From NCBI GenBank assembly GCA_029263015.1, contig JAJCYI010000194.1:1-62753 (forward strand): a DNA stretch of 62,753 nucleotides. The letters are read 5' to 3'. Position 1 is the first letter of the stretch, and each line of letters begins with the position of its first letter. This document shows, piece by piece, positions 53,701 to 61,456 of the stretch. The position numbers and the translations under genes are program-made. Origin of the DNA: Saprospiraceae bacterium (GTDB lineage: Bacteria > Bacteroidota > Bacteroidia > Chitinophagales > Saprospiraceae). The notes under the pieces are model-generated. The model had not been told where the DNA came from. It made no database searches and saw only the letters and a program-made list of their open reading frames with translations.

Positions 53701-54110
53701 TCGGAAATGCGGTGGTCAGGGAGGCGAACACTTTTCATAGCATGTATTTCGAGAATACAGGAAATATGAAATTCAAGTCTCATCCCCTGCCTGACCGATT
53801 ACAATTTTCGACTTTGAACGCTGCCCAATTGGCCGATGTAAACAACGATGGTAAAATGGAAATCCTGCTCGGTGGCAATTTTTACGATAGTAACATAGCA
53901 ATGGGTCGGTATGATGCAGGAGGAGGACATGTACTGAGCATTTCAAAAAATGGTCAAATGGAAGTTTACCCGCTCGGCGATGTAAAGGTGAAAGAGCAGG
54001 TCAGGCGAATTGAACCTGTAAAAATTGGCGATGACATTTATTTTATTTTTGGGAAAAACGATGCTGACACACAGGTGATTTTACCAATTTTCCAAAAGGG
54101 TGAGAATTAA
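50778..54110 (+). CDS. Second CRTAC1/ASPIC-type FG-GAP lipoprotein
   Basis: 1110 residues, lipobox FFGC18. Same plan as the preceding gene: FG-GAP loops (DFNKDGLVD, DINNDGLLD, DYDLDGDLD, DFDNDGYKD, DLDNDGDLD), then the ASPIC segment (GAKAVAFKGIEKIIFEQFPV split, FQSSVELGLHIGIGDSSKVDSILVIWPDR) and a second propeller. The two share motif order throughout but are clearly diverged, an old tandem duplication. No frame or structure is evident in the 136-base gap between them. Its 3' end, including the stop, lies inside a long hairpin shared with the convergent gene. Confidence 0.9.
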   Translation: MKIESFLIALLVLLFFGCSKNEQTLPQFELLRKDATGLEFKNTLMESVDFNALNYMYYYNGGGVGAGDFNKDGLVDLYFTSNMGPNKLFLNQGNLQFRDVTEQAQLEGREGWTTGVSVVDINNDGLLDIYVGQLGDYQTMKGQNQLYVCLGIEDGIPVFEDRAIPYGLDLIGFSTQATFFDYDLDGDLDMYQLNYSLHHNGTFGQRRSFAEKDHPMAGDKLMRNDNGKFVNVSREAGIHSTVIGYGLGIATGDVNLDGWPDIYIGNDFHENDYLYINQKDGTFKEVLTSQMMHTSRFSMGVDMADINNDGFSEIISLDMMPYDPFILKSSQGENEFSVFNFKLGFGYAHQYARNNLQLNNGDGSFSEIGLFAGVYATDWSWSSLFMDFDNDGYKDLFVGNGIPRRMNDLDYINYRKGDENFKFRTNNNHMIEENLEVIAKMPRIKLPNKFFRNTKNLKFQDIGGQIKGAVDTYSNGAVYADLDNDGDLDIVVNNIEDEPFIYKNLTVENGGKNQDYLSLRFVGPFGNVNAIGAKAVAFKGIEKIIFEQFPVRGFQSSVELGLHIGIGDSSKVDSILVIWPDRSFQRLADLSFNKKNEVVWQRGLPLLDFDVFKQNTIQIADFKDVTNKTSIDFKHSENPFIEFHREGLIPHMVSKEGPALAVGDVNGDGLEDVFFGGAKNRKSALYLQKPDGTFYQDTPHAILQDSLFEDVDAVFVDIENDGDLDLVIAAGGNEFWGEQEAMKQRGFLNDGQGNFERMVFPDMFMTASCVLPADFNNDGLVDFFFGARALPWNFGITPNSVLLQNNGKGGFENVTEKIGGGMNEVGLVKNGVWADIDGDGDSDLLLAVEWEPITMFLNDDGHFEKTTVNNLSGWWNFVLPHDFDGDGDMDILAGNLGGNSRLKPTPAEPVRLYVNDFDDNDQVEPILTYYLDGREIPFANYSELTKQLVHLKKKYLYARDFAAASMEDLFGKEKLGNAVVREANTFHSMYFENTGNMKFKSHPLPDRLQFSTLNAAQLADVNNDGKMEILLGGNFYDSNIAMGRYDAGGGHVLSISKNGQMEVYPLGDVKVKEQVRRIEPVKIGDDIYFIFGKNDADTQVILPIFQKGEN

Positions 54111-54134
54111 TTCCCAACCTTTTGGAAAATTGGT
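54083..54134. terminator. Bidirectional hairpin between convergent genes, overlapping coding sequence
   Basis: ACCAATTTTCCAAAAGG and its exact 17-base complement flank an 18-base loop that contains the stop codon of the CRTAC1-type gene. A symmetric T-rich arm suits termination from both directions. Confidence 0.75.
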
Positions 54135-54136
54135 CA

Positions 54137-56689
54137 CTATTTCAAAACGGCCACCTCCCCAAAAAACAGTTCCCGTTTCCCATCAATGAACTCCATTTCC
54201 GCACGCCAGAGGAAAACACCAGAATCAGAATTTTGCCCCCGGCTTTGGCCATCCCACCCACTTTGGGCGTCGTTCAGGAAACTGCTGGCTGAGTGGAAAA
54301 GCTGACTGCCCCAGCGATCGGTAATGGTCAAGGAAAGGATTTCCCCGTTGTCAGGGCTTTGTAAATAAAAATAATCATTGATGCCATCCCCGTTGGGCGA
54401 AAACACATTTGGCGCATATACCCTCCTCGATTCTTCCACCACCAAGACGACAGAAGCAGAATCCACACATTCTTCATTGGACACAATAACGGAATAGATC
54501 GTACTCGACAAAGGCATTGCAACGGGACTCGGACATGATAGGCAGGACAAGGAGTTCCCCAAAGGGTCAGCCCACTCAAAATCGGGCGTGCCGCCCTGAT
54601 TGAGAACCAGGGGAGAAAGGACACTGCTTTCACCCTGATGAATTTCAATAGTAGCCTGTGGGATCGAAACCTCGACCCTCGCCCCTTCCGTCACCGTGTA
54701 GAAAACATAACTAGGCTCACAACCATCTAGAATAGTCAGCGTGTATTCGCCAGGTTCGACAACCACCAATTGCGCTTCCGTGGAACCGTCGCCCCATAAA
54801 TAACTATTCCCGTATTGCCTTCCATCCAGAAGAATGCTATTCTCCCTGCAAACCACTTTTTCGAGGTAAAGCGAGTCTGCGCCAACACCGAGCACTTGCA
54901 ATGCTGTGCTATCGAATGCAAATGTTTGGGGATCGTCGGACAAGCGGACAGGGCCGAGCAATAAAGGCAGATCGATGATTTCCGCCCTATTTTTATAAAC
55001 CCCGGGATCGACGTCCCCGACTTCGACAAGGAGGTCAATCGAATCAATCCCCGGGTTCATGGTCATCCCTTTTATGTATATCCCATTGGAAGGGAAAGAA
55101 GTCTTCACTGTTCCACCGAAAGGGTTTCTTACAACATCCAGAAAAAGGAATCCTTCTGGTAAGGTATCAACGAATCCGAACCCTTCCCGTTTGATGCCGG
55201 TGTCATTTTGAATATAAAAGCGGTATATCAGGGTATTGCACGCAAAAATGGAATCAGGGATTAGGGAGTGGAACATTTCAATGGTAAAAGGGCAAGAAGC
55301 GTAAGTTATGTCATAGCTGACAAAAACGGTCTGGCAACCACTGACAGCATCAAGGGTATAAACCCCCCCTTCAGATACAATGAGTTGGGGTTCCGTTGTG
55401 CCGTTGTTCCATAAAAGGTTGTTCCCCAAGTTTCCCACATCCAAAAGCATCGTTTCACCAATGCATAAAAGCTGGTTGTAAAAAAGACTGTCCTCCTCAA
55501 TTCGGTTGACCTTAACCGAAGTCGGGTCGTTAAAAAATATTGAACCCGGATTGTCGGACAAGCTAGTATTTCCGAGGCTTTCTGGCAGGTTTTTCAAGAT
55601 GGCCTGGCTTGGGTAGTTGTCCCCAGCAATGTCACCCACTTCCACCTGAATGGGGAAACTTTTGACCCCGGGGGTAATGCTCATATCCTTCATGCGGAAA
55701 ATGCTAGGGGGCGTCGAGGTGTCAACGATTCCGCCGAATGGGTTTTGTGAAATTCCCAGAATTGTAAACCCTTGCGGAAGTTCATGTTCCAGTTCAATTC
55801 CTGTCCATGTTTCCCCCGACCTATTGGCTATGTTATAAGTATAGGTTATTTCACTGCAGGGGAAAGTGACCTCAGGATCGGCAACGATATTGATTTCAAC
55901 GCCCCAAGGACAGGAGGCAACATCGGCCACGTTAATGACCGGCCCTGTGGTCCGCATGGTTTCCTCTCCGGTGCTTTTGTCTACCGTAAACAATCCGGCG
56001 ACCACCCCAAAAATAGTCGTTCCAATAGCGAACATGTTGCCAAAGGCGTCGAAATAAATGCCCATTATTTCGTTCTCCGGCTTGGTGACCTGGAATGAAG
56101 TGACAGAGCCGCTGGTTAGGTTTATCAGAACCATGCTCCGGTCGTTTGTGTCATACCCATACAGATTGCCTGTGACGGGATCGAATGCAATATCGGAAAT
56201 ATCCGTACCGCTGTTGAAATTGAAACTTTCCGCGGCATAGTTGGGATCCTCCAGGTCTATTTTCACCAACACTAGGTCGCCCCCCCCCCCGGCTGAACCG
56301 ATGGCCACCAAAAAATGGCCATCAGGGGTGACATCCCCAGCGAAGTAATAAAGTCCACCCTGGAGGCCCGGATTGCCCAGGTCTTCCAATGTTCCATCAG
56401 CGTCCAATTTATAGAGGTTGTGGTTAGCAGGGTCAAGGCCGTATAAAAAGTTGTCCGTGCTCCTAAAACCAAGCGCATCGATTTGCACTCCAGGAAAGTC
56501 ATTAATGGTATTATTGTCTACGGATTGGTTCGCATTGATCTGTAATTCCACCAATTCATCTGAACCGTTCAGTACCATGAACACCTGGCCTTCGCATGAA
56601 AAAGGAGCCTGACAATTGGCTGTCCAACAGAAAAGGGACAAGACCATCTGGAACGAAAAAGCAGCCTTCATAAAATTGAGCACAGACAT
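54137..56689 (-). CDS. T9SS-secreted protein with DUF11-like repeats and gliding-type C-terminal domain
   Basis: 850 residues. Signal peptide (start ATG 56689, or 56671 giving MKAAFSFQMVLSLFCW). An N-terminal part reads like a beta-propeller that reports on text-like values (LVELQINANQ, LYGLDPANHNLYKLDADG, NLYGYDTNDRSMVLI). Two DUF11/isopeptide-like units follow (VTFPCSEITYTYNIANRSG; ACNTLIYRFYIQNDTG), each with a following EVGD and LWNNGTTEPQLIV/LWGDGSTEAQLVV module. The end (YAPNVFSPNGDGINDYFYLQ ... ELFFGEVAVLK) is a type B T9SS signal. Contains an uninterrupted run of eleven G codon bases near residue 133. Surface adhesin-like; exact role unknown. Confidence 0.88.
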   Translation of the reverse strand: MSVLNFMKAAFSFQMVLSLFCWTANCQAPFSCEGQVFMVLNGSDELVELQINANQSVDNNTINDFPGVQIDALGFRSTDNFLYGLDPANHNLYKLDADGTLEDLGNPGLQGGLYYFAGDVTPDGHFLVAIGSAGGGGDLVLVKIDLEDPNYAAESFNFNSGTDISDIAFDPVTGNLYGYDTNDRSMVLINLTSGSVTSFQVTKPENEIMGIYFDAFGNMFAIGTTIFGVVAGLFTVDKSTGEETMRTTGPVINVADVASCPWGVEINIVADPEVTFPCSEITYTYNIANRSGETWTGIELEHELPQGFTILGISQNPFGGIVDTSTPPSIFRMKDMSITPGVKSFPIQVEVGDIAGDNYPSQAILKNLPESLGNTSLSDNPGSIFFNDPTSVKVNRIEEDSLFYNQLLCIGETMLLDVGNLGNNLLWNNGTTEPQLIVSEGGVYTLDAVSGCQTVFVSYDITYASCPFTIEMFHSLIPDSIFACNTLIYRFYIQNDTGIKREGFGFVDTLPEGFLFLDVVRNPFGGTVKTSFPSNGIYIKGMTMNPGIDSIDLLVEVGDVDPGVYKNRAEIIDLPLLLGPVRLSDDPQTFAFDSTALQVLGVGADSLYLEKVVCRENSILLDGRQYGNSYLWGDGSTEAQLVVVEPGEYTLTILDGCEPSYVFYTVTEGARVEVSIPQATIEIHQGESSVLSPLVLNQGGTPDFEWADPLGNSLSCLSCPSPVAMPLSSTIYSVIVSNEECVDSASVVLVVEESRRVYAPNVFSPNGDGINDYFYLQSPDNGEILSLTITDRWGSQLFHSASSFLNDAQSGWDGQSRGQNSDSGVFLWRAEMEFIDGKRELFFGEVAVLK
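56280..56290 (-). repeat. G11 homopolymer in the coding sequence of the T9SS protein
   Basis: Eleven consecutive C on the plus strand (G on the coding strand) encode Gly-Gly-Gly-Gly near residue 133. The frame is intact at this length; a gain or loss of one base would truncate the protein within a few codons. A run of this length is typical of contingency (phase-variable) loci, and also of sequencing artefacts. Confidence 0.85.
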
Positions 56690-56898
56690 GATTGGGTTGA
56701 TTTTAACACTTACTTGTCTTTGGTAGCTTGTAAATTTATTGCTTTTTAGGCATGGTGGGAAATAATCAATACCATTTCTTAATATTTGTCAGGAAGGAAA
56801 TACTACTGTTTAGTATCGTGTAAACAATAAGTTATAAAAGTGTACGGTAGAGAACGGAATTATAGTCTTGTTCACAAATAAGAATTGAGGTTAGAGAA

Positions 56899-56931
56899 TA
56901 AAAAAAAACAACCTGCCCACTCGGGATTGTT
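56899..56931 (-). terminator. Terminator of the DUF368 gene
   Basis: Minus strand AACAATCC, a 10-base loop and GGTTGTT run into nine or more T. The hairpin begins at the stop codon itself. Confidence 0.75.
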
Positions 56932-57872
56932 CAACTTTCTTTCCCACCAAATCGCTCCAACATAAACACAACAGCGAACCCCACGACCATCAAACCAATC
57001 ACTGCCAAAAACTGCGGGTCGTTTCCATAGGGCAGATTGGCAGAAGCATCTAATCCAGCTAATTGCCCGGGCAGAATACTCCTGGTAAATTCCACGACTT
57101 CTTCCCCTTTGCTGTTGACCCTTCTCGACAAGACTTCTTGCCAGGGCCAAACGCGGTTGAGCGAGCCGATGAGGAATCCAGTCAACACTGCGAGGGTCAG
57201 GCTTTTATGGTTTTTGAAAGCCCAGTTCAAGAATTTTGAAAAGGAAAGGATGCCAACGATGCAGCCCATTGCAAAAGTGGCGATGAGGACAAAATCCAAT
57301 GCTTTGACCCCGCCGAGCACAATCCCGTACATGCCCATCAGCAGCAGGATAAAGCTGCCCGAAAGCCCTGGCAACAGCATCGCACAGATGGCGATCATTC
57401 CACTTACAAACACAAACCAAAGTGCTTCATTGCCATTTGCAGGAGCGGCAATGGTGACATAATAAGCAACTGCCGAACCGATGAGCAATGCCACTACATT
57501 GAGGATGTTCCAGTTGGATATTTGACGCCCCACATAAATGGCCGAGGCCAGGATCAACCCAAAGAAAAAGGCCCACAGTACGACTGGATGGTGTTCGATT
57601 AAAAAGGTAATGATGTTGATAAAAAGCAATATGCTCACAAACATTCCCGATGCAAGGGCTGCAAGGAAGTTGCCATCCACCTTTTGCCATCCACCTTTGA
57701 CGCCTTCTTTCTTTAGTGTTTTTAAAAGGTCTAAGTCAAAAGATTGCAAGGCTCCGATAAATCGCTCATAAATACCTGTAATAAATGCAATCGTGCCGCC
57801 AGACACGCCGGGAATAATCTCAGCAATGCCCATGGCCATGCCTCTGAAGAAAATGGGTAAGTAGTTTTTCAA
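56931..57872 (-). CDS. DUF368 family polyprenyl-phosphate transporter
   Basis: 313 residues, 8-10 hydrophobic helices, with the hallmark N-terminus GMAMGIAEIIPGVSGGTIAF and the later LPGLSGSFILLLMGMYG. DUF368 proteins (for example VCA0040 of Vibrio cholerae, PopT of Staphylococcus aureus) return undecaprenyl phosphate across the inner membrane for reuse in cell-wall and glycan synthesis. The two GxSG-type motifs repeat in each half, as expected for an inverted repeat fold. Stands alone on the minus strand with its own terminator. Confidence 0.9.
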   Translation of the reverse strand: MKNYLPIFFRGMAMGIAEIIPGVSGGTIAFITGIYERFIGALQSFDLDLLKTLKKEGVKGGWQKVDGNFLAALASGMFVSILLFINIITFLIEHHPVVLWAFFFGLILASAIYVGRQISNWNILNVVALLIGSAVAYYVTIAAPANGNEALWFVFVSGMIAICAMLLPGLSGSFILLLMGMYGIVLGGVKALDFVLIATFAMGCIVGILSFSKFLNWAFKNHKSLTLAVLTGFLIGSLNRVWPWQEVLSRRVNSKGEEVVEFTRSILPGQLAGLDASANLPYGNDPQFLAVIGLMVVGFAVVFMLERFGGKES

Positions 57873-57887
57873 GTTTTGAGTTTTTGA

Positions 57888-58078
57888 GAGGGGTCAGGGG
57901 AGAGGAGTCAGGGGTCAGAGGGTGAACAGTTTTTAATGAAAATATAAATCAAAATGAAAATGAAAATTTAACATAGGGTCTATTTTTGATTTTCATTTAT
58001 ATTTTCAATTCATAAAAAAAATCACATTAGTTTCCCCCAATTACTTCTGACCTCTGACCCCTCCAACCTGACTCCTAT
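57888..58078. repeat. Nested inverted repeats (GGGGTCAGG-type)
   Basis: GAGGGGTCAGGGGAGAGGAG at the left pairs imperfectly with CTCTGACCCCTCCAACCTGACTCC at the right; inside, AATGAAAATATAAATCAAAA pairs with TTTTGATTTTCATTTATATT. It fills the gap between the DUF368 and CDGSH genes. Possibly another palindromic element; only one copy is present here. Confidence 0.5.
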
Positions 58079-58503
58079 TATCCTTTAAATTCAATTTTCA
58101 CATGCGAGCCATCACAATATGGTTTATTGCTGGAAGCCCCGCACCTGCAAAATGCAGTGGTCTTGTTTTTTATTTCTTTGGTGCCGTCTTTGTGCGCTAC
58201 TTCCAATGTGCCGTAAACCAGTAATGGGCCGTTTTCCAGCACCTCGACAACTGTATTTATATTTTTGGTTTCCTCCTCCTCTTTCTCACCATTAATGTAA
58301 TAGCCCAAGGCACCGGAAGGGCATTGTTTTACCTGTGCAATCAATGCTTCCGCTGAAGCCGCATCTGCATTTATCCAAGGTTTTTCTTCTGGCCGGAATA
58401 CGTTGGGCAAGCCGGCTACACATTTGGCTGCATGGATGCACAGTTTTGGTTTCCAGACAACCGTGACTTCTCCGTTGGTGTATTCTTTGGTGATTTTTTT
58501 CAT
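58078..58503 (-). CDS. Fused divergent 4Fe-4S and CDGSH iron-sulfur protein
   Basis: 141 residues. The N-terminal half is a divergent mono-cluster ferredoxin (Cys22, Cys28, Cys61 in KLCIHAAKCVAG and VKQCPSGAL). The C-terminal half is a CDGSH zinc-finger-like [2Fe-2S] domain with Cys119, Cys121, Cys130 and His134 (FCRCGASSNKPYCDGSH), the mitoNEET ligand set. A small electron-transfer or redox-sensing protein in the cytoplasm. Only five bases separate it from the symporter gene upstream, so they are co-transcribed. Confidence 0.93.
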   Translation of the reverse strand: MKKITKEYTNGEVTVVWKPKLCIHAAKCVAGLPNVFRPEEKPWINADAASAEALIAQVKQCPSGALGYYINGEKEEEETKNINTVVEVLENGPLLVYGTLEVAHKDGTKEIKNKTTAFCRCGASSNKPYCDGSHVKIEFKG

Positions 58504-58508
58504 GATAT

Positions 58509-59696
58509 TTATTCTTTATTACTGATCTGATAATCAATTGTTTTGGTCCCGATCAAGTCCCCCCAAACGTTTATCATAGTCGTTGGGTAATCCCAAAAAC
58601 GATCCACCATTATATAAAGCCCCAAATAATAATCGGCATTTTCCAAGCCCAATAAATTAATCACCATTGTCATCATAATAATACCGCCAGATGGGATGCC
58701 GGCTGTGCCCGAGGAAGATAAAATTACAAAAATAAAAATCAGCACTTGTTGGTCGAAGGAAATATGCATACCTGCCATGGTGACGAACAGCATCGCCAGC
58801 AGCGCTTGATAGAGGGCGGAGCCATCCATATTCAAAGTAGCCCCCAAAGGCAGTACAAATGTGGTGGCCCGTTTGCTGACGCCAGCTTCTTCCAACACCT
58901 TAGTGGAAACCGGCAATGTCGCCGAGCTGGATGCCGTGGAAAAAGCAACGATCAATGCTTGCTTTGCTTCCATAAAAAATTTCCACGGATTGTATTTTCC
59001 AAATATTTTTAAAATAGCTGGCAAGGAGATGCAGGAATGTATAAAAAGGCCAATGGCTACAGCAATAAAGAAGGAAGTCAAGCTGGAAAACATTTCTTGG
59101 CTGAACCCAGAAATCGTGGTCCAGACCAAACTGAAAATACCCAGCGGAGCCATTTTCAAAATCCACCCCACTAAAATAATAATAGCTTCATAAACGGTAT
59201 CGGCCAATTCAACCAATTGAGCTTTCTTTTTAGCTGCCATGGTGGTGACTGCCATGCCCAGCATAATTGCAAAAACCACAATATGCAATATTTCCCCATT
59301 AGCAAGAGAGGCGAATATATTGCTGGGGAATATTTTTTCAATTAAGTTAAAATCTGTGTTCGCAGTGCCAGTTGTGGTTACATCAACATCATCCGAAAAA
59401 ATAAAGATATTAGCCATGATGAGACCCGTCATAACAGCCAAGGCAGAGGTGGAGAGGTAATATAAAAAGGTCTTCGTCCCCATTTGTTTCAAAGTCGCCA
59501 AGGAGGGCAATTTGGCAATAGCCAAAAAAAGCGACACCAAAATAATAGGCAGGATCAGCACTTTAAGAAGTGTCAAAAATATATCCCCTAAAAATTTAAA
59601 ATAAATAGAATAATCTGGCAAGATTATTCCAAAGGCAATGCCCAAAACTACGGCGATCAGGCTCGCTATTTCAAACCAGTTGTTTTTGTTTTGCAT
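58509..59696 (-). CDS. Dicarboxylate/amino acid:cation symporter (DAACS family)
   Basis: 395 residues with about eight helices and two re-entrant loops. The family signatures are present: the serine-rich loop AFSTASSSATLPVSTKVLEEAG, PLGATLNMDGSALYQ (the NMDGT-like substrate/Na+ site), and SSSGTAGIPSGGIIMMTMVI. It imports C4-dicarboxylates or acidic/neutral amino acids (GltP/GltT/DctA group) with H+ or Na+. A hairpin with a T-run lies 20 bases before its start, which suggests control in the leader. Confidence 0.93.
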   Translation of the reverse strand: MQNKNNWFEIASLIAVVLGIAFGIILPDYSIYFKFLGDIFLTLLKVLILPIILVSLFLAIAKLPSLATLKQMGTKTFLYYLSTSALAVMTGLIMANIFIFSDDVDVTTTGTANTDFNLIEKIFPSNIFASLANGEILHIVVFAIMLGMAVTTMAAKKKAQLVELADTVYEAIIILVGWILKMAPLGIFSLVWTTISGFSQEMFSSLTSFFIAVAIGLFIHSCISLPAILKIFGKYNPWKFFMEAKQALIVAFSTASSSATLPVSTKVLEEAGVSKRATTFVLPLGATLNMDGSALYQALLAMLFVTMAGMHISFDQQVLIFIFVILSSSGTAGIPSGGIIMMTMVINLLGLENADYYLGLYIMVDRFWDYPTTMINVWGDLIGTKTIDYQISNKE

Positions 59697-59715
59697 ACTT
59701 GAATTATAGGAAAAA

Positions 59716-59746
59716 GTCGTGTCAGTACTTTGAGTGCTGACACGAC
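59716..59746 (-). promoter_or_regulatory. Terminator-like hairpin in the symporter leader
   Basis: Minus strand GTCGTGTCAGCACT and its complement (14 bp, one G-T pair), followed by TTTTT, ends 20 bases before the symporter ATG. Either an attenuator or a second terminator for the DUF1015 gene upstream. Confidence 0.6.
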
Positions 59747-59818
59747 TAATATCTAATGGGGCGCAATATAACTTATAAATCGTGGGTTTCGCAAAAACGA
59801 CCGTATTCAGAAAACCAA

Positions 59819-59851
59819 AAAGGTGACACCTTTTGAAAAGGTGTCACCTTT
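59819..59851 (-). terminator. Terminator of the DUF1015 gene
   Basis: AAAGGTGACACCTTTT and its exact complement with one central base; on the minus strand TTTTT follows. Lies 47 bases past the stop. Confidence 0.75.
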
Positions 59852-59897
59852 GCCCCGCTCCGAAAACTAAAATTACGGGATCTGTCAAAAACCTAAC

Positions 59898-61148
59898 TTA
59901 TGCATCAACCAGGCTGTGAACAAACAAGCCGCTCCTGAGTTTCGGCTCAAACCAAGTGACCTTGGGTGGCATCAAAAGGTTATTATCAGAAATGTTGATG
60001 AGTTGTTTCATGCTGACCGGGAACATGGCAAAAGCAACTTTCATTTCACCGCTGTCCACCCGTTTTTCCAATTCTTCAAGGCCACGCATACCCCCAACAA
60101 AATCAATCCGCTTATCAGTCCGAAGGTCAACGATGTCCATAATTGGTTCCAGCACCCTTTTGGAAAGAATGGTCACATCTAATTCGCCGACAGGCGTACT
60201 GTCATAAGTGCCTGGCTTCGCTGTGAGTTGATACCATTTCTGGTCGAGGTACATGCCGAATACGTGCAGCTCATTAGGGCGGGATTTCCCTTCTTTTTCC
60301 ACAATCTCAAAATCTTTTGACAAGCGGCCCAGAAAATCCTTTGCAGACAGACCATTCAAATCTTTCACGACCCTATTATAATCAAGGATTTTCAATTGGT
60401 TATCAGGAAAAACAACTGCCATGAAATAATTATCCCGGTATCCATTCAAAGGTGATTTTGGTCTCGACTTTCTCAATTCTTCGCCAACCAAAGCCCCAGC
60501 AGCTGTGCGGTGATGGCCATCGGCCACATATATTTTTGGGACATCATCTTCAAACAATTTTTTGATGGATCGGATCAACTCTTTATCGTACACCGTCCAA
60601 AGTTTATGCTTGATCCCATCGTCCGCCGTAAAATTGTAATCAGGGTTTCCCTTTTTCACATAATCAACCAGTCGGTCAATGGAAGTCACTTGCGGATAGG
60701 AAAAGAAAACAGGCTCGTAATTTAGCTTACTGGCCCGGATGTGATTCTTACGGTCTTCCTCTTTGTCCGGACGGGTAAGTTCGTGTTTTTTTATCACGTT
60801 GCCGAAATAGTCATCAATGGCGCAGCAGCCAACCAAGCCGGTTTGTTCATGGCCGTTCATATTGAGCTGATAGACATAATAATTCTCTGAATCATCCTGC
60901 ACCATGACTCCTTCCTCTACCAACTTGTCAAAATTTTCTTTGCCCTTCTGGTAAATCTCCGGTGCATATTGGTCGTGATTGTCCGGAAAGTCTATTTCAG
61001 GCTTGATGACGTGGTAAAACGAGACTGGATTCCCCTCGCTTTCTTTCCTCGCTTCTTCCTTGTTCAAAACATCGTAAGGTTTAGAAGCGACTTCTTGGGC
61101 TTTTTCTTTAACTGGCCGGAAGGCCTTGAAAGGCATGAATGTGGACAT
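59898..61148 (-). CDS. DUF1015 family protein
   Basis: About 416 residues from ATG 61148 (MSTFMPFKAFRPV); the longer reading from 61193 would start within a hairpin and lacks family match. DUF1015 signatures: FKAFRPV..VASKPYDVLNKEEAR, FYHVIKPEIDFP, HELTRPDKEEDRKNHIRAS and ADGHHRTAAG. The function is unknown; in many bacteria it is next to serA/serC and has been linked to serine metabolism, but those genes are not here. It has a terminator after it and a hairpin in its leader. Confidence 0.9.
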   Translation of the reverse strand: MSTFMPFKAFRPVKEKAQEVASKPYDVLNKEEARKESEGNPVSFYHVIKPEIDFPDNHDQYAPEIYQKGKENFDKLVEEGVMVQDDSENYYVYQLNMNGHEQTGLVGCCAIDDYFGNVIKKHELTRPDKEEDRKNHIRASKLNYEPVFFSYPQVTSIDRLVDYVKKGNPDYNFTADDGIKHKLWTVYDKELIRSIKKLFEDDVPKIYVADGHHRTAAGALVGEELRKSRPKSPLNGYRDNYFMAVVFPDNQLKILDYNRVVKDLNGLSAKDFLGRLSKDFEIVEKEGKSRPNELHVFGMYLDQKWYQLTAKPGTYDSTPVGELDVTILSKRVLEPIMDIVDLRTDKRIDFVGGMRGLEELEKRVDSGEMKVAFAMFPVSMKQLINISDNNLLMPPKVTWFEPKLRSGLFVHSLVDA

Positions 61149-61178
61149 TACCGTTAAATTTGACTGGACATTATTCCA

Positions 61179-61219
61179 AAAAACAGGAAGCATTTTACCA
61201 ATGCTTCCTATCTGTTTTT
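61179..61219 (-). promoter_or_regulatory. Terminator-like hairpin in the DUF1015 leader
   Basis: Minus strand AGGAAGCATT, loop and AATGCTTCCT, followed by GTTTTTT, ends ~30 bases upstream of the DUF1015 ATG. The remaining gap 61220-61456 holds nothing I can name. Confidence 0.55.
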
Positions 61220-61456
61220 CTCATATTGAAAAAATCCTGGGACGATCTCCAAATAAAGTTATAATCTGTATTTCAAAAGGGGCAAAAGTAATATTTTCAA
61301 TGGTTTAGGTTAAATTTTACTTGTTAACATTAGTTTAATTATCAGGTATTTAGCAATGTTTTGTTCAGAAAATGACCATTGTCCTATCAAATCAGAGGAT
61401 GATTTCGAGGAACCAGTTCGCTATTTGGAAACAGCTCCACATTCATCATCTGTTGG

